The notes under the pieces were generated by a model that was not told the DNA's origin, did not search any database, and worked only from the letters and a program-made list of their open reading frames with translations. Shown here in pieces: positions 1 through 6,637 of a stretch of DNA of 11,702 nucleotides. Location of the stretch: the NCBI GenBank assembly GCA_017853515.1, contig JAFMJK010000053.1:1-11702 (forward strand), read 5' to 3'. This DNA comes from Chthoniobacterales bacterium. Lineage in GTDB: Bacteria > Verrucomicrobiota > Verrucomicrobiia > Chthoniobacterales > JACTMZ01. Numbering within the stretch: position 1 is the first letter of the stretch; every line of letters begins with the position of its first letter. Made by a program: the position numbers and the translations under genes.

Positions 1-374
1 CCCGGCACACGCGAGAACTCCAATGTATTCCTCGTGATCAGGGTGCAACCGGCGGCCCGCGTTGTCGCCGCGATCACCATGTCGTTGGCCCCGATGGGAG
101 TCCCTGAACTTTGCAAAGCCATCCGGATCTCGGCCCAGTGCGCGGGCGCGTCCCCCGCAAACGGGAGCAAGCGCAACGGAGCGAGAAATTTCTCCACGGC
201 CGCCCGGTTCTCGCGGGGTCGCGCACTAAGCATTGCACCGAACAGCAACTCCGCCCGCACCATTTCCGGCACTGCATAGTCCGAAGGTCGGCCGTCCAAA
301 AAGCGCGCGGATAACTCGGCGTCCTTACCGCGCAACAGGTCGACGACAATGTTGGTATCCAGCGCGCGAATCAT
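1..374 (-). CDS. vapC: VapC-type PIN-domain toxin, partial (C-terminus off the left edge)
   Basis: Reading the minus strand from an ATG at 374 gives 124 open codons to the window edge with no stop. The start MIRALDTNIVVDLL carries the first PIN acidic residue (D6). E42 in VRAELLFGA and D98 in GANDMVIAA match the second and third acidic positions, and the end TLITRNTLEFSRVP matches the usual PIN tail, so only a few residues are probably missing. PIN toxins of this family are Mg-dependent ribonucleases that cut tRNA or rRNA when free of antitoxin; the target here is unknown. The start codon overlaps the antitoxin stop (ATGA), so translation is probably coupled to the partner upstream. Assignment to the PIN/VapC family is firm; activity is inferred. 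Confidence 0.88.
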   Translation of the reverse strand, partial: MIRALDTNIVVDLLRGKDAELSARFLDGRPSDYAVPEMVRAELLFGAMLSARPRENRAAVEKFLAPLRLLPFAGDAPAHWAEIRMALQSSGTPIGANDMVIAATTRAAGCTLITRNTLEFSRVP

Positions 375-604
375 TCGAATCGCGCCATCTGATCCCGCAC
401 CGCCGCGTCTTCTGCAGGAACAACGAAGCTGTCGTCATCAATACTCCCAAGCAGCTCGCGGTAACCGGCCGGCCACTCTGGGGCTCCGGCAGCTGCCAGC
501 AATTTCTCACGGGCCCAGCGCGAGAGCGAAAGCGAGTCGCGTTTGGCCGCCCTCGCGATCAACCTTCCCGCAGGCTCGTCCACGTAGATGTTGAGGTGAG
601 GCAT
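371..604 (-). CDS. VapB-like antitoxin, ribbon-helix-helix type
   Basis: A 77-residue acidic protein beginning MPHLNIYVDEPAGRLIARAA. Residues 3-8 look like the DNA-binding beta strand, and the following LIARAAKRDSLSLSRWAREKL resembles the two helices of a ribbon-helix-helix fold. The C-terminal half (EWPAGYRELLGSIDDDSFVVP) resembles the toxin-binding tail of antitoxins found beside PIN toxins. It would neutralise the VapC encoded directly downstream and repress its own promoter as a dimer. The stop TGA at 373-371 overlaps the toxin ATG. No clear Shine-Dalgarno sequence precedes the ATG at 604. The pair lies just beyond the 3' end of thiE on the same strand, so weak read-through from that operon is possible. 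The fold is inferred from sequence pattern only. Confidence 0.8.
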   Translation of the reverse strand: MPHLNIYVDEPAGRLIARAAKRDSLSLSRWAREKLLAAAGAPEWPAGYRELLGSIDDDSFVVPAEDAAVRDQMARFE

Positions 605-625
605 GGACTCAAAATAGCAGAAGCA

Positions 626-643
626 CTTATACTTCCAAGTATA
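626..643 (-). promoter_or_regulatory. Probable autoregulatory operator and -10 region of the first toxin-antitoxin module
   Basis: Positions 628-643 form a 7+2+7 palindrome (TATACTT, CC, AAGTATA on the plus strand), the only A/T-rich patch between thiE and the antitoxin. On the minus strand TATAAG (631-626) matches five of six -10 consensus bases and lies inside or beside the palindrome, 22 bases upstream of the antitoxin ATG. A dimeric antitoxin bound here would cover the -10 box. No convincing -35 box is seen. The palindrome is directly visible; the operator role is inferred. Confidence 0.55.
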
Positions 644-659
644 TTTTTGCGGTTCGCGG

Positions 660-1285
660 CTAAACCTCTCTGAGGGTTTCGCGCGCCGAGCGCACGGCGC
701 TCGCGATGTCCTCGGCTTGCAGCCACCCGGAAACGATGACTACTCGCCGCGTGCCCGCATCATGAACCTGCGGTAGATTCTCCAGCTTGATCCCGCCGAT
801 GCAGAAGATCGGGATCGAGATCAAATCATGCACAGCGGCGATGTCCTCCAGACCGATGGCCGGACGGCCCGGTTTGGTCGGGGTGGCAAAGAGCGGGCCG
901 AATCCGATGTAGTCGGCCCCCTCCTCCGCGGCGGCGCGGGCTTGGGCCAAGCTGTGAGTCGACTTGCCAATGATGACCGGGCGACCGGCGGCAGCGCGGG
1001 CTTCGGCCACGGACAGGTCGTCCTGTCCGACGTGCGCGCCTTCGGCGGGGACGTCGCGGAGCAATTCGGGATAGTCGTTGAGGATGAGCGGGACGCCGAG
1101 CGGGGCGGTCAGGGTGTGGATTTCCCCGGCCAACCCCGCGACGATCGACTTGGGAACGTCCTTGGCGCGGAGTTGCAGGATGTCGACGCCGCCTTCGAGT
1201 AGCTTCTGCGCGGCAACGGGCGCGGTGTCGGCCGTGACGTATCCGAGATCGACGATGCCGTAGAGGCGGGCGTCGGCCAGCGCGC

Positions 1286-1289
<4 letters not shown>
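660..1289 (-). CDS. thiE: Thiamine-phosphate synthase ThiE
   Basis: ThiE condenses hydroxymethylpyrimidine diphosphate with thiazole phosphate to give thiamine phosphate in the cytosol. The 209-residue product is normal family length. Visible TIM-barrel motifs: ILQLRAKD (38-44), LILNDYPELL (68-77), GAHVGQDDLS (84-93), IIGKSTHS (106-113), ADYIGFGPLFATPTKPG (125-141), the phosphate-binding FCIGGI (162-167) and VVIVSGWLQAEDI (183-195). The reading frame is open further upstream to 1643, but that extension is inside accC and resembles nothing, so the start is taken as GTG at 1289. This GTG shares GTGA with the accC stop, and no Shine-Dalgarno is visible, which suggests termination-reinitiation coupling. 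It is the last gene of the probable aguA-accB-accC-thiE operon. No other thiamine gene is present in the window. Confidence 0.92.
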
Positions 1290-2650
<1,361 letters not shown>

Positions 2651-2675
2651 TTCCGGTCCGGCGCGCGGGAGCCGC

Positions 2676-3122
2676 TTATTTGTAGCGGAAGAGGGCCTGG
2701 CCGAACTGGACGGGTTGTCCGTTCTCCGCGGCGACTTCGGTGATCGTGCCCGAGACCTCGGCTTTGATTTCGTTCATCACCTTCATAGCCTCGATGATGC
2801 AGACCACGGTGTCGGGCGTGACTTTCTGGCCGACCTTGACGAAGGCCGGCGATTCGGGCGACGGGGAGGAATAGAATGTGCCGACCATGGGCGACGGGAT
2901 TTCTTTGCCCGAGGCGACGGGCGCGGCGGCTTCGGCCGGGGCCGCAGCGGGGGCGGTGGGAACAGGGGCTGGCGCGACGGGCGCATGGGCGTAGCCGACG
3001 GCCGGCGCGAATGAGGTTTCCTTGGCCAGCGAAATGCGGAATCCGTCTTTCTCCATTTCGAAGGCGGTCAGGCCGTTTTTCTGCATCAGATCGATGAGGG
3101 CCTTGATGTCTTTGAGGTCCAT
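2676..3122 (-). CDS. accB: Biotin carboxyl carrier protein of acetyl-CoA carboxylase
   Basis: AccB carries biotin between biotin carboxylase and carboxyltransferase in fatty acid synthesis. The 148-residue product has a short N-terminal segment (MDLKDIKALIDLMQKNGLTA), an Ala/Pro-rich flexible linker at about 39-70, and a C-terminal biotinyl domain from about residue 74. The biotinylation site is K114 in EAMKVMNE. The frame is open upstream to 3173, but ATG 3122 is preferred because AAGGAG lies six bases before it (the clearest ribosome-binding site in the window) and family members start this way. It lies 57 bases downstream of the agmatine deiminase stop and 25 bases upstream of accC. Separate transcription from a promoter in that gap is possible, but none is convincing. 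Confidence 0.96.
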   Translation of the reverse strand: MDLKDIKALIDLMQKNGLTAFEMEKDGFRISLAKETSFAPAVGYAHAPVAPAPVPTAPAAAPAEAAAPVASGKEIPSPMVGTFYSSPSPESPAFVKVGQKVTPDTVVCIIEAMKVMNEIKAEVSGTITEVAAENGQPVQFGQALFRYK

Positions 3123-3128
3123 AGTGGT

Positions 3129-3134
3129 CTCCTT
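3129..3134 (-). promoter_or_regulatory. Strong Shine-Dalgarno site of accB
   Basis: AAGGAG on the minus strand, six bases before the ATG at 3122. It decides the accB start over the in-frame upstream ATG at 3173 and contrasts with the weak or missing sites of most genes in the window. Confidence 0.8.
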
Positions 3135-3179
3135 TTTCTGTGTTGGAGGCGGCGAGGATGCTTTCCTGGGCATGGGGAG

Positions 3180-4220
3180 TCAAGTGCGGGGCGGGGCCGG
3201 TTGCTGCTGGCTCAGGCAATGCACCGAACCGAGCCCGATGATGAGGTCGGAGCAGTCGACAGGCACGACTTTTCTACCGGGGAAAACGGAGGAGAGGACG
3301 GCCGCGGCCTCCGCATCGCGCGGATCGTCGAACGTCGGCATGAGCACGGCACCGTTGAGGATGAGAAAATTGGCGTAGCTGGAGGGCAAACGGTGGCCCT
3401 GCCAATCGCGGTGCTTTTCCGGCATGGGCAATTCCACGATGTCGAGCGGGTTGCCGTCCTCGTCGCGCAGGGACCGCAACGTGGCGAGGTTTTCGGAGAG
3501 GATCGCGGTGTTCGGGTCGGCGGGGTCGTCGTCGACCACGGTGATGACGCGCGATTTGCCGACGAAGCGCGTCAAATCGTCGACATGTCCGTCGGTGTCG
3601 TCGCCCTCGATGCCGTCGCCCAGCCAGAGAATGTTGCGGACCGCGAGCCAGTCGCGCAGGTTTTGTTCGATTTGTGCCTGGGTCATCGACGGGTTGCGGT
3701 TCGGGTTGAGCAGACAACTGCGCGTGGTCAGCACGGATCCGCTGCCGTTGACGTCGATCGATCCGCCTTCCAGCACCATCGGATTGCTGAAACAGCGCAT
3801 GCCGAGTTGCCGCGCGATGGCGACGGGCGCGAGGCGGTCCAATTCCCAACGCGGAAGCTTGCGCCCCCACGAGTTGAATTCGAAATCGGCCACGGCAACC
3901 TCCCCGGTCGCGTCATTGACCAAGAAAACCGGGCCGTGGTCGCGGCACCAGGGTTCGTCGGTTGGCACGTGGAAATACCGCACATTGTCGCACTTGCCTA
4001 CGTGCCGCCGCACCTCCGCTTCCTCCGCCGCATCGTTCACATTGACGCGCACCGGCTCGAAGTCCGCCGCGGCACGCACCAGACGCGCCATGGCGGACGG
4101 AATCCGGTCGTAGGCGCCGGGAAAACTGTCGGTGTAAGGGTGCGGCCAGGAAAACCACACCGCCTCGTGCGGCTCCCATTCGGCCGGCATGCGAAATCCC
4201 AACTCGGCGGGCGTTGCCAT
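3180..4220 (-). CDS. aguA: Agmatine deiminase / peptidylarginine deiminase-family guanidine hydrolase
   Basis: Agmatine deiminase hydrolyses agmatine to N-carbamoylputrescine and ammonia, a step from arginine to putrescine. The 346-residue product fits the PAD_porph family. Visible motifs: EWEPHEAVWFSWPH (14-27), DEPWCRDHGPVF (88-99), LEGGSIDVNGSG (150-161), GDDTDGHVDDLTRF with H212 and D214 (206-219), and the nucleophile C335 in GLGSVHCLSQQQP. The ATG at 4220 immediately precedes the family-typical N-terminus. It is the first gene of the leftward cluster with accB, accC and thiE, and is divergent from miaB. The next pathway enzyme (N-carbamoylputrescine amidase) and arginine decarboxylase are not in the window, so substrate identity rests on family similarity. 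A related deiminase acting on another guanidino compound is a less likely alternative. Confidence 0.9.
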   Translation of the reverse strand: MATPAELGFRMPAEWEPHEAVWFSWPHPYTDSFPGAYDRIPSAMARLVRAAADFEPVRVNVNDAAEEAEVRRHVGKCDNVRYFHVPTDEPWCRDHGPVFLVNDATGEVAVADFEFNSWGRKLPRWELDRLAPVAIARQLGMRCFSNPMVLEGGSIDVNGSGSVLTTRSCLLNPNRNPSMTQAQIEQNLRDWLAVRNILWLGDGIEGDDTDGHVDDLTRFVGKSRVITVVDDDPADPNTAILSENLATLRSLRDEDGNPLDIVELPMPEKHRDWQGHRLPSSYANFLILNGAVLMPTFDDPRDAEAAAVLSSVFPGRKVVPVDCSDLIIGLGSVHCLSQQQPAPPRT

Positions 4221-4238
4221 GCCGCTATCTCGGGTCGC

Positions 4239-4300
4239 GGCGCGGCAAAAAGCAAGCCGCGCTGGAATTGACCCCGCCCGGAGATTACTTTTGCCGCGCC
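4239..4300. promoter_or_regulatory. Divergent aguA/miaB control region with 12-bp inverted repeat and alternative hairpin
   Basis: The 80 bases between the divergent starts contain a perfect 12-bp inverted repeat: GGCGCGGCAAAA at 4239-4250 and TTTTGCCGCGCC at 4289-4300, the latter ending at the miaB ATG. Within it, GCGCGGC (4240-4246) can instead pair with GCCGCGC (4256-4262) across a 9-base loop. The two pairings exclude each other. A TTGACC at 4268-4273 lies in the spacer, but no good -10 box follows. The role may be a protein operator or an RNA switch over the miaB start; this is not determined. No ribosome-binding site for miaB is visible. Confidence 0.45.
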
Positions 4301-5698
4301 ATGCCCAAGGTGTTCCTCAAAACTTACGGATGCCAGATGAACGAGCGCGATTCCGAACAGGTCGCGCAGATGCTCGTCGCGCGCGGCTACGAACTGACCG
4401 CCGTGGCCGACGACGCCGACGTAGTGTTGCTCAACACCTGCAGCGTGCGCGACATGGCGGAGCAAAAGGCGCTGGGCAAAATGGGGCTGCTCGGACGCCT
4501 GCAAAAGAAGCGCCCGCACACCGTCTACGGATTTCTCGGTTGCATGGCGCAAAGCCGCGGCGAGTCGCTCCTGTCCGAGGTGCCCCATCTCGACCTCGTT
4601 GTCGGGACGCAAAAATTCCACAAGGTGGCCGACCACGTGGACGCCATCCTGCGCCGCAAAATGGCGCACGACACCGCGATGGACGACCTGCGTTTTTCCA
4701 TCGTCGACACCGACGAGGAGGCTGGCTCGCAGGAAACCATCCGCGACCACGCCACGGTTCCCGCCAGCGCTTTCGTCTCCATCATGCAGGGCTGCAACAT
4801 GCGCTGCACCTTCTGCATCGTGCCCGACACGCGCGGCGCGGAACGCAGCCGCCGCATCGGCAGCATCGTCGGCGAGGTGCGCGAACTGGTCGAACGCGGC
4901 TGCAAGGAGGTCACGCTGCTCGGCCAGATCGTGAATCTTTTCGGACGCCATGAGTTTCCGAAAATCGGGGAGAAGAGTCCCTTCGTGCAGTTGCTCGAAG
5001 CCGTGCACGAAGTCGAGGGGCTCGAAAGACTGCGCTTCACCTCCCCCCACCCGATCGGATTTCGCGAAGACTTGGTCAACTGCTTCGGTCGCCTGCCCAA
5101 ACTCGCCGAACATGTCCACCTGCCGTTGCAATCCGGCTCGGACCGCCTTCTCAAAGCCATGCACCGCGGCTACACGGCGGAAAAATTCCGCTCCCTTGTC
5201 GCCAAACTGCGCGCCAATTGCCCGGATATCGCCATCACCACCGACATCATCGTCGGCTTCCCCGGCGAGACGGACGAAGACTACGCGGCAACGCGCGCCC
5301 TGACCGACGAGATCGGTTTCGACAACGCGTTCGTCTTCCGTTACTCGCCGCGCAAAGACACGCCGGCGGCAACGATGGAGGTGCAGTTGCCGGAGGAGGT
5401 GAAAGAAGAGCGCAACCAGGATCTGCTTTCCGTGGTCAACCGCCACGCGCAGCAAAAGTTGCGGGATCTAGTTGGACGAACGGTGGAAATCCTTTGCACG
5501 GGCCCGAGCCGCCACAACGACGCGCGTCTCACCGGCCGCACGCGCGGCAACAAGATCGTCGTCTTCGAGGGTCCGCCTGATCTGGCGGGAGAACTGGTCG
5601 AGGTCGACGTGGCCGACACGTCCGGGTTCACGCTCTACGGCGCGAATCCGCGGCTGGCGGCGCGCCACGCCTTTGCCGCTAACACCGGTCACGAATAG
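4301..5698 (+). CDS. miaB: tRNA-2-methylthio-N6-dimethylallyladenosine synthase MiaB
   Basis: MiaB is a radical-SAM methylthiotransferase that adds a methylthio group at C2 of i6A37 in tRNAs reading UNN codons. In its 465 residues, the N-terminal UPF0004 domain has cluster cysteines C11 (KTYGCQMNE), C47 (LLNTCSVRDMAEQKA) and C81 (GFLGCMAQ). The radical-SAM CxxxCxxC is C165, C169 and C172 (MQGCNMRCTFCIVPDTRGAE). A C-terminal TRAM domain follows from about 390. The frame is open back to 4214, but ATG 4301 starts the family-typical MPKVFLKTYGCQMN. RGAERSR and the asymmetric cluster spacing favour MiaB over RimO or MtaB. One oddity: TLLGQIVNLFG (205-215) has Ile where many MiaB proteins have Asn (GQNVN). 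It is divergent from aguA and followed by a structured non-coding region. Confidence 0.95.
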   Translation: MPKVFLKTYGCQMNERDSEQVAQMLVARGYELTAVADDADVVLLNTCSVRDMAEQKALGKMGLLGRLQKKRPHTVYGFLGCMAQSRGESLLSEVPHLDLVVGTQKFHKVADHVDAILRRKMAHDTAMDDLRFSIVDTDEEAGSQETIRDHATVPASAFVSIMQGCNMRCTFCIVPDTRGAERSRRIGSIVGEVRELVERGCKEVTLLGQIVNLFGRHEFPKIGEKSPFVQLLEAVHEVEGLERLRFTSPHPIGFREDLVNCFGRLPKLAEHVHLPLQSGSDRLLKAMHRGYTAEKFRSLVAKLRANCPDIAITTDIIVGFPGETDEDYAATRALTDEIGFDNAFVFRYSPRKDTPAATMEVQLPEEVKEERNQDLLSVVNRHAQQKLRDLVGRTVEILCTGPSRHNDARLTGRTRGNKIVVFEGPPDLAGELVEVDVADTSGFTLYGANPRLAARHAFAANTGHE

Positions 5699-5716
5699 TT
5701 TTCGGACGTCTGCCAA

Positions 5717-5815
5717 GGTGGATTGCGCCGTCCCGGCGCGATATTCCGATCAGTAATTCGCGATGGGGCCTCCTGCTCGTAGAGCCTACGACCCGGAGAG
5801 ACATCGCGATCCACC
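5717..5815. repeat. Nested palindromic intergenic element
   Basis: Arms nest around one axis. The outer GGTGGAT (5717-5723) pairs with ATCCACC (5809-5815). TCGCGATG (5758-5765) pairs with CATCGCGA (5802-5809), sharing base 5809 with the outer arm. CTCC (5770-5773) pairs with GGAG (5795-5798), and TCGTAG (5777-5782) pairs with CTACGA (5786-5791) around a 3-base AGC loop. A side hairpin GCGCC/GGCGC (5725-5729, 5735-5739) lies in the left half. The symmetrical internal loops suggest a folded RNA or a REP/MITE-like miniature element. No run of T follows either side, so it is not a standard terminator. Pairing is directly visible; element identity is inferred. Confidence 0.55.
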
Positions 5816-5847
5816 CCAGGACCAAAAGCTGAAACCTTTGGGGATTT

Positions 5848-5869
5848 GTTGTTAGAGCAGTTTAACAAC
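5848..5869. terminator. Hairpin between convergent miaB and vapC, possible bidirectional terminator
   Basis: GTTGTTA (5848-5854) and TAACAAC (5863-5869) form a perfect 7-bp stem with an 8-base loop, in the right place to stop transcription from both sides. The stem is A/T-rich and no T tract follows on either strand, so terminator function is uncertain. Confidence 0.3.
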
Positions 5870-5898
5870 TCCCGATCCGTTATGGGTGCAAGGCACGC

Positions 5899-6327
5899 TC
5901 ACCGGGGAATTTCCAAGAGCGCTTTGACTCCACCACGGACCGCCGATGCATCAACTTTGCCATCGAGCGTGACAAACCTTCCACCTCTCCGGGCCGCGAG
6001 CGCCAGCAGGTAACAATCGGTCAAATGCCGCGAGTCTGGCAGTTTCGGCAGAGTGTTTCGATCGCGCAGTGAAAAGTCGTCCGGCCAGAATTGGTGCCCG
6101 GGCAGAAGGCAAAGCGCCTCGAGCAAGTCCCGTGCCGCCGCTGTTCCCGCCCGGAACCCGGGATAATTGCGGTTGCCGATAATGCGCACAAAACCGTTTT
6201 CCGTGATCGGACAAGTCGCCCAAGCTCGCTGGGGATCGCGCGAAAACCAGGCAACCGTGCGCCGGTGGAAGTCGTGAGCCTCGTCGCCCAGAGCAATGAG
6301 GACATTGACGTCGAGGAGATGAACCAC
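5899..6327 (-). CDS. vapC: VapC-type PIN-domain toxin
   Basis: A complete 142-residue PIN protein. MVHLLDVNVLIALGDEAHDFHRRTVAWF has the first acidic residue (D6). CPITENGFVRII supplies E43, SRHLTDCYLLALA supplies D104, and GRFVTLDGKVD supplies D122, so the four-residue metal site seems intact. WATCPITENGFVRI places it in the VapC branch with the LLDVNVLIAL start, different from the PIN protein at the left edge (ALDTNIVVDLL). Expected role: Mg-dependent endoribonuclease that arrests growth when its antitoxin is degraded; the RNA target is unknown. It starts on GTG seven bases after the antitoxin stop, with GGAG and AAGGG upstream. No terminator is obvious at its end, only the hairpin at 5848-5869. 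Confidence 0.9.
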   Translation of the reverse strand: MVHLLDVNVLIALGDEAHDFHRRTVAWFSRDPQRAWATCPITENGFVRIIGNRNYPGFRAGTAAARDLLEALCLLPGHQFWPDDFSLRDRNTLPKLPDSRHLTDCYLLALAARRGGRFVTLDGKVDASAVRGGVKALLEIPR

Positions 6328-6334
6328 GTGACCC

Positions 6335-6586
6335 TTACTCCTCTTCCATCAACTCACGGATCATCGCGGAGGTAACCCTCACCCCGCCATTGCCGCTACG
6401 CCGAAGCCGGGGAATGCCATCCGGCCCGATGCGGTAGTAAGGAGACTCCGGTTGAACTCCCTCTGGTTGGCCGACTTCGCGCCGCAGGGCGTGCTCGACG
6501 ACCGCCCGAAAGGTCGTCTTGCGCCGCGCTGCCGCTTTCTTGGCCTGGGCAAAGAGTTCGTCCGGCAGTTCGAGAGTCGTCTTCAT
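6335..6586 (-). CDS. vapB: VapB-type antitoxin
   Basis: An 83-residue protein whose N-terminus, MKTTLELPDELFAQAKKAAA, reads as the beta strand and first helix of a ribbon-helix-helix domain. RRKTTFRAVVEHALRREV continues as the second helix. The tail (GPDGIPRLRRSGNGGVRVTS, then AMIRELMEEE) is the probable toxin-binding segment; RHH antitoxins of this class commonly end with such a short helix over the PIN active site. ATG 6586 is chosen because the family starts MKTTL and a predicted transcript would begin about one base before it; an in-frame ATG at 6598 would add MVTH. Neither start has a Shine-Dalgarno. The toxin gene follows after seven bases. The pair is downstream of the glycosyltransferase on the same strand but appears to have its own promoter. 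Confidence 0.86.
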   Translation of the reverse strand: MKTTLELPDELFAQAKKAAARRKTTFRAVVEHALRREVGQPEGVQPESPYYRIGPDGIPRLRRSGNGGVRVTSAMIRELMEEE

Positions 6587-6601
6587 ATGGGTAACCATAT
6601 G
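6584..6601. promoter_or_regulatory. Palindromic operator over the vapB -10 box and start codon
   Basis: CATATGG, GTAA, CCATATG: perfect 7-bp arms around a 4-base centre, covering the predicted -10 box and the vapB ATG. A related half-site, TATGG, recurs at 6606-6610. The placement fits autorepression by the antitoxin-toxin complex, as known for VapBC systems. The palindrome is certain; binding is inferred. Confidence 0.6.
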
Positions 6602-6621
6602 GGCGTATGGGCCATTGTCAA
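6594..6621 (-). promoter_or_regulatory. vapB promoter, possibly giving leaderless mRNA
   Basis: On the minus strand a perfect -35 TTGACA (6621-6616) is followed after 16 bases by TATGGT (6599-6594; four of six -10 bases). The expected start is near 6587, one base before the ATG at 6586. The -35 overlaps a second inverted repeat, GTCAA-TATG-TTGAC, at 6617-6630. It is the best sigma70-like promoter seen in the window. Confidence 0.5.
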
Positions 6622-6637
6622 TATGTTGACCACTGGC

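Larger units (their letters stand above)
5699..5898. other. Non-coding region between the convergent 3' ends of miaB and the second vapC
   Basis: Two hundred bases with no convincing reading frame, lying between the stops of two convergent genes. It begins with TTTTCGGACGT, repeated after topB, then holds a large nested palindrome (5717-5815) and a separate A/T-richer hairpin (5848-5869). No tRNA or other known RNA is recognised. Confidence 0.7.

Noticed and set aside
605..700. Terminator at the end of thiE (AACCTC/GAGGGTT)
   Set aside because: A short stem with a bulge, overlapping the coding end, with no T tract.
3155..3183. TTGACT at the aguA stop as a -35 box for a separate accB promoter
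   Set aside because: The hexamer at 17-base spacing is CATCCT, too far from a -10 consensus. An internal promoter cannot be excluded but is not supported.
3201..4271. Long plus-strand open frame opposite the agmatine deiminase gene
   Set aside because: The minus-strand gene has all family motifs and an intact catalytic Cys; the plus-strand translation is composition-biased and matches no family.
4037..5455. Minus-strand open frame of 472 codons opposite miaB
   Set aside because: It runs antisense through miaB and into the aguA start region; MiaB cysteine motifs prove the plus-strand frame.
5699..5898. Hidden tRNA or small gene in the miaB-vapC gap
   Set aside because: The arms do not form a cloverleaf with tRNA-conserved bases, and no open frame has a plausible start and composition.
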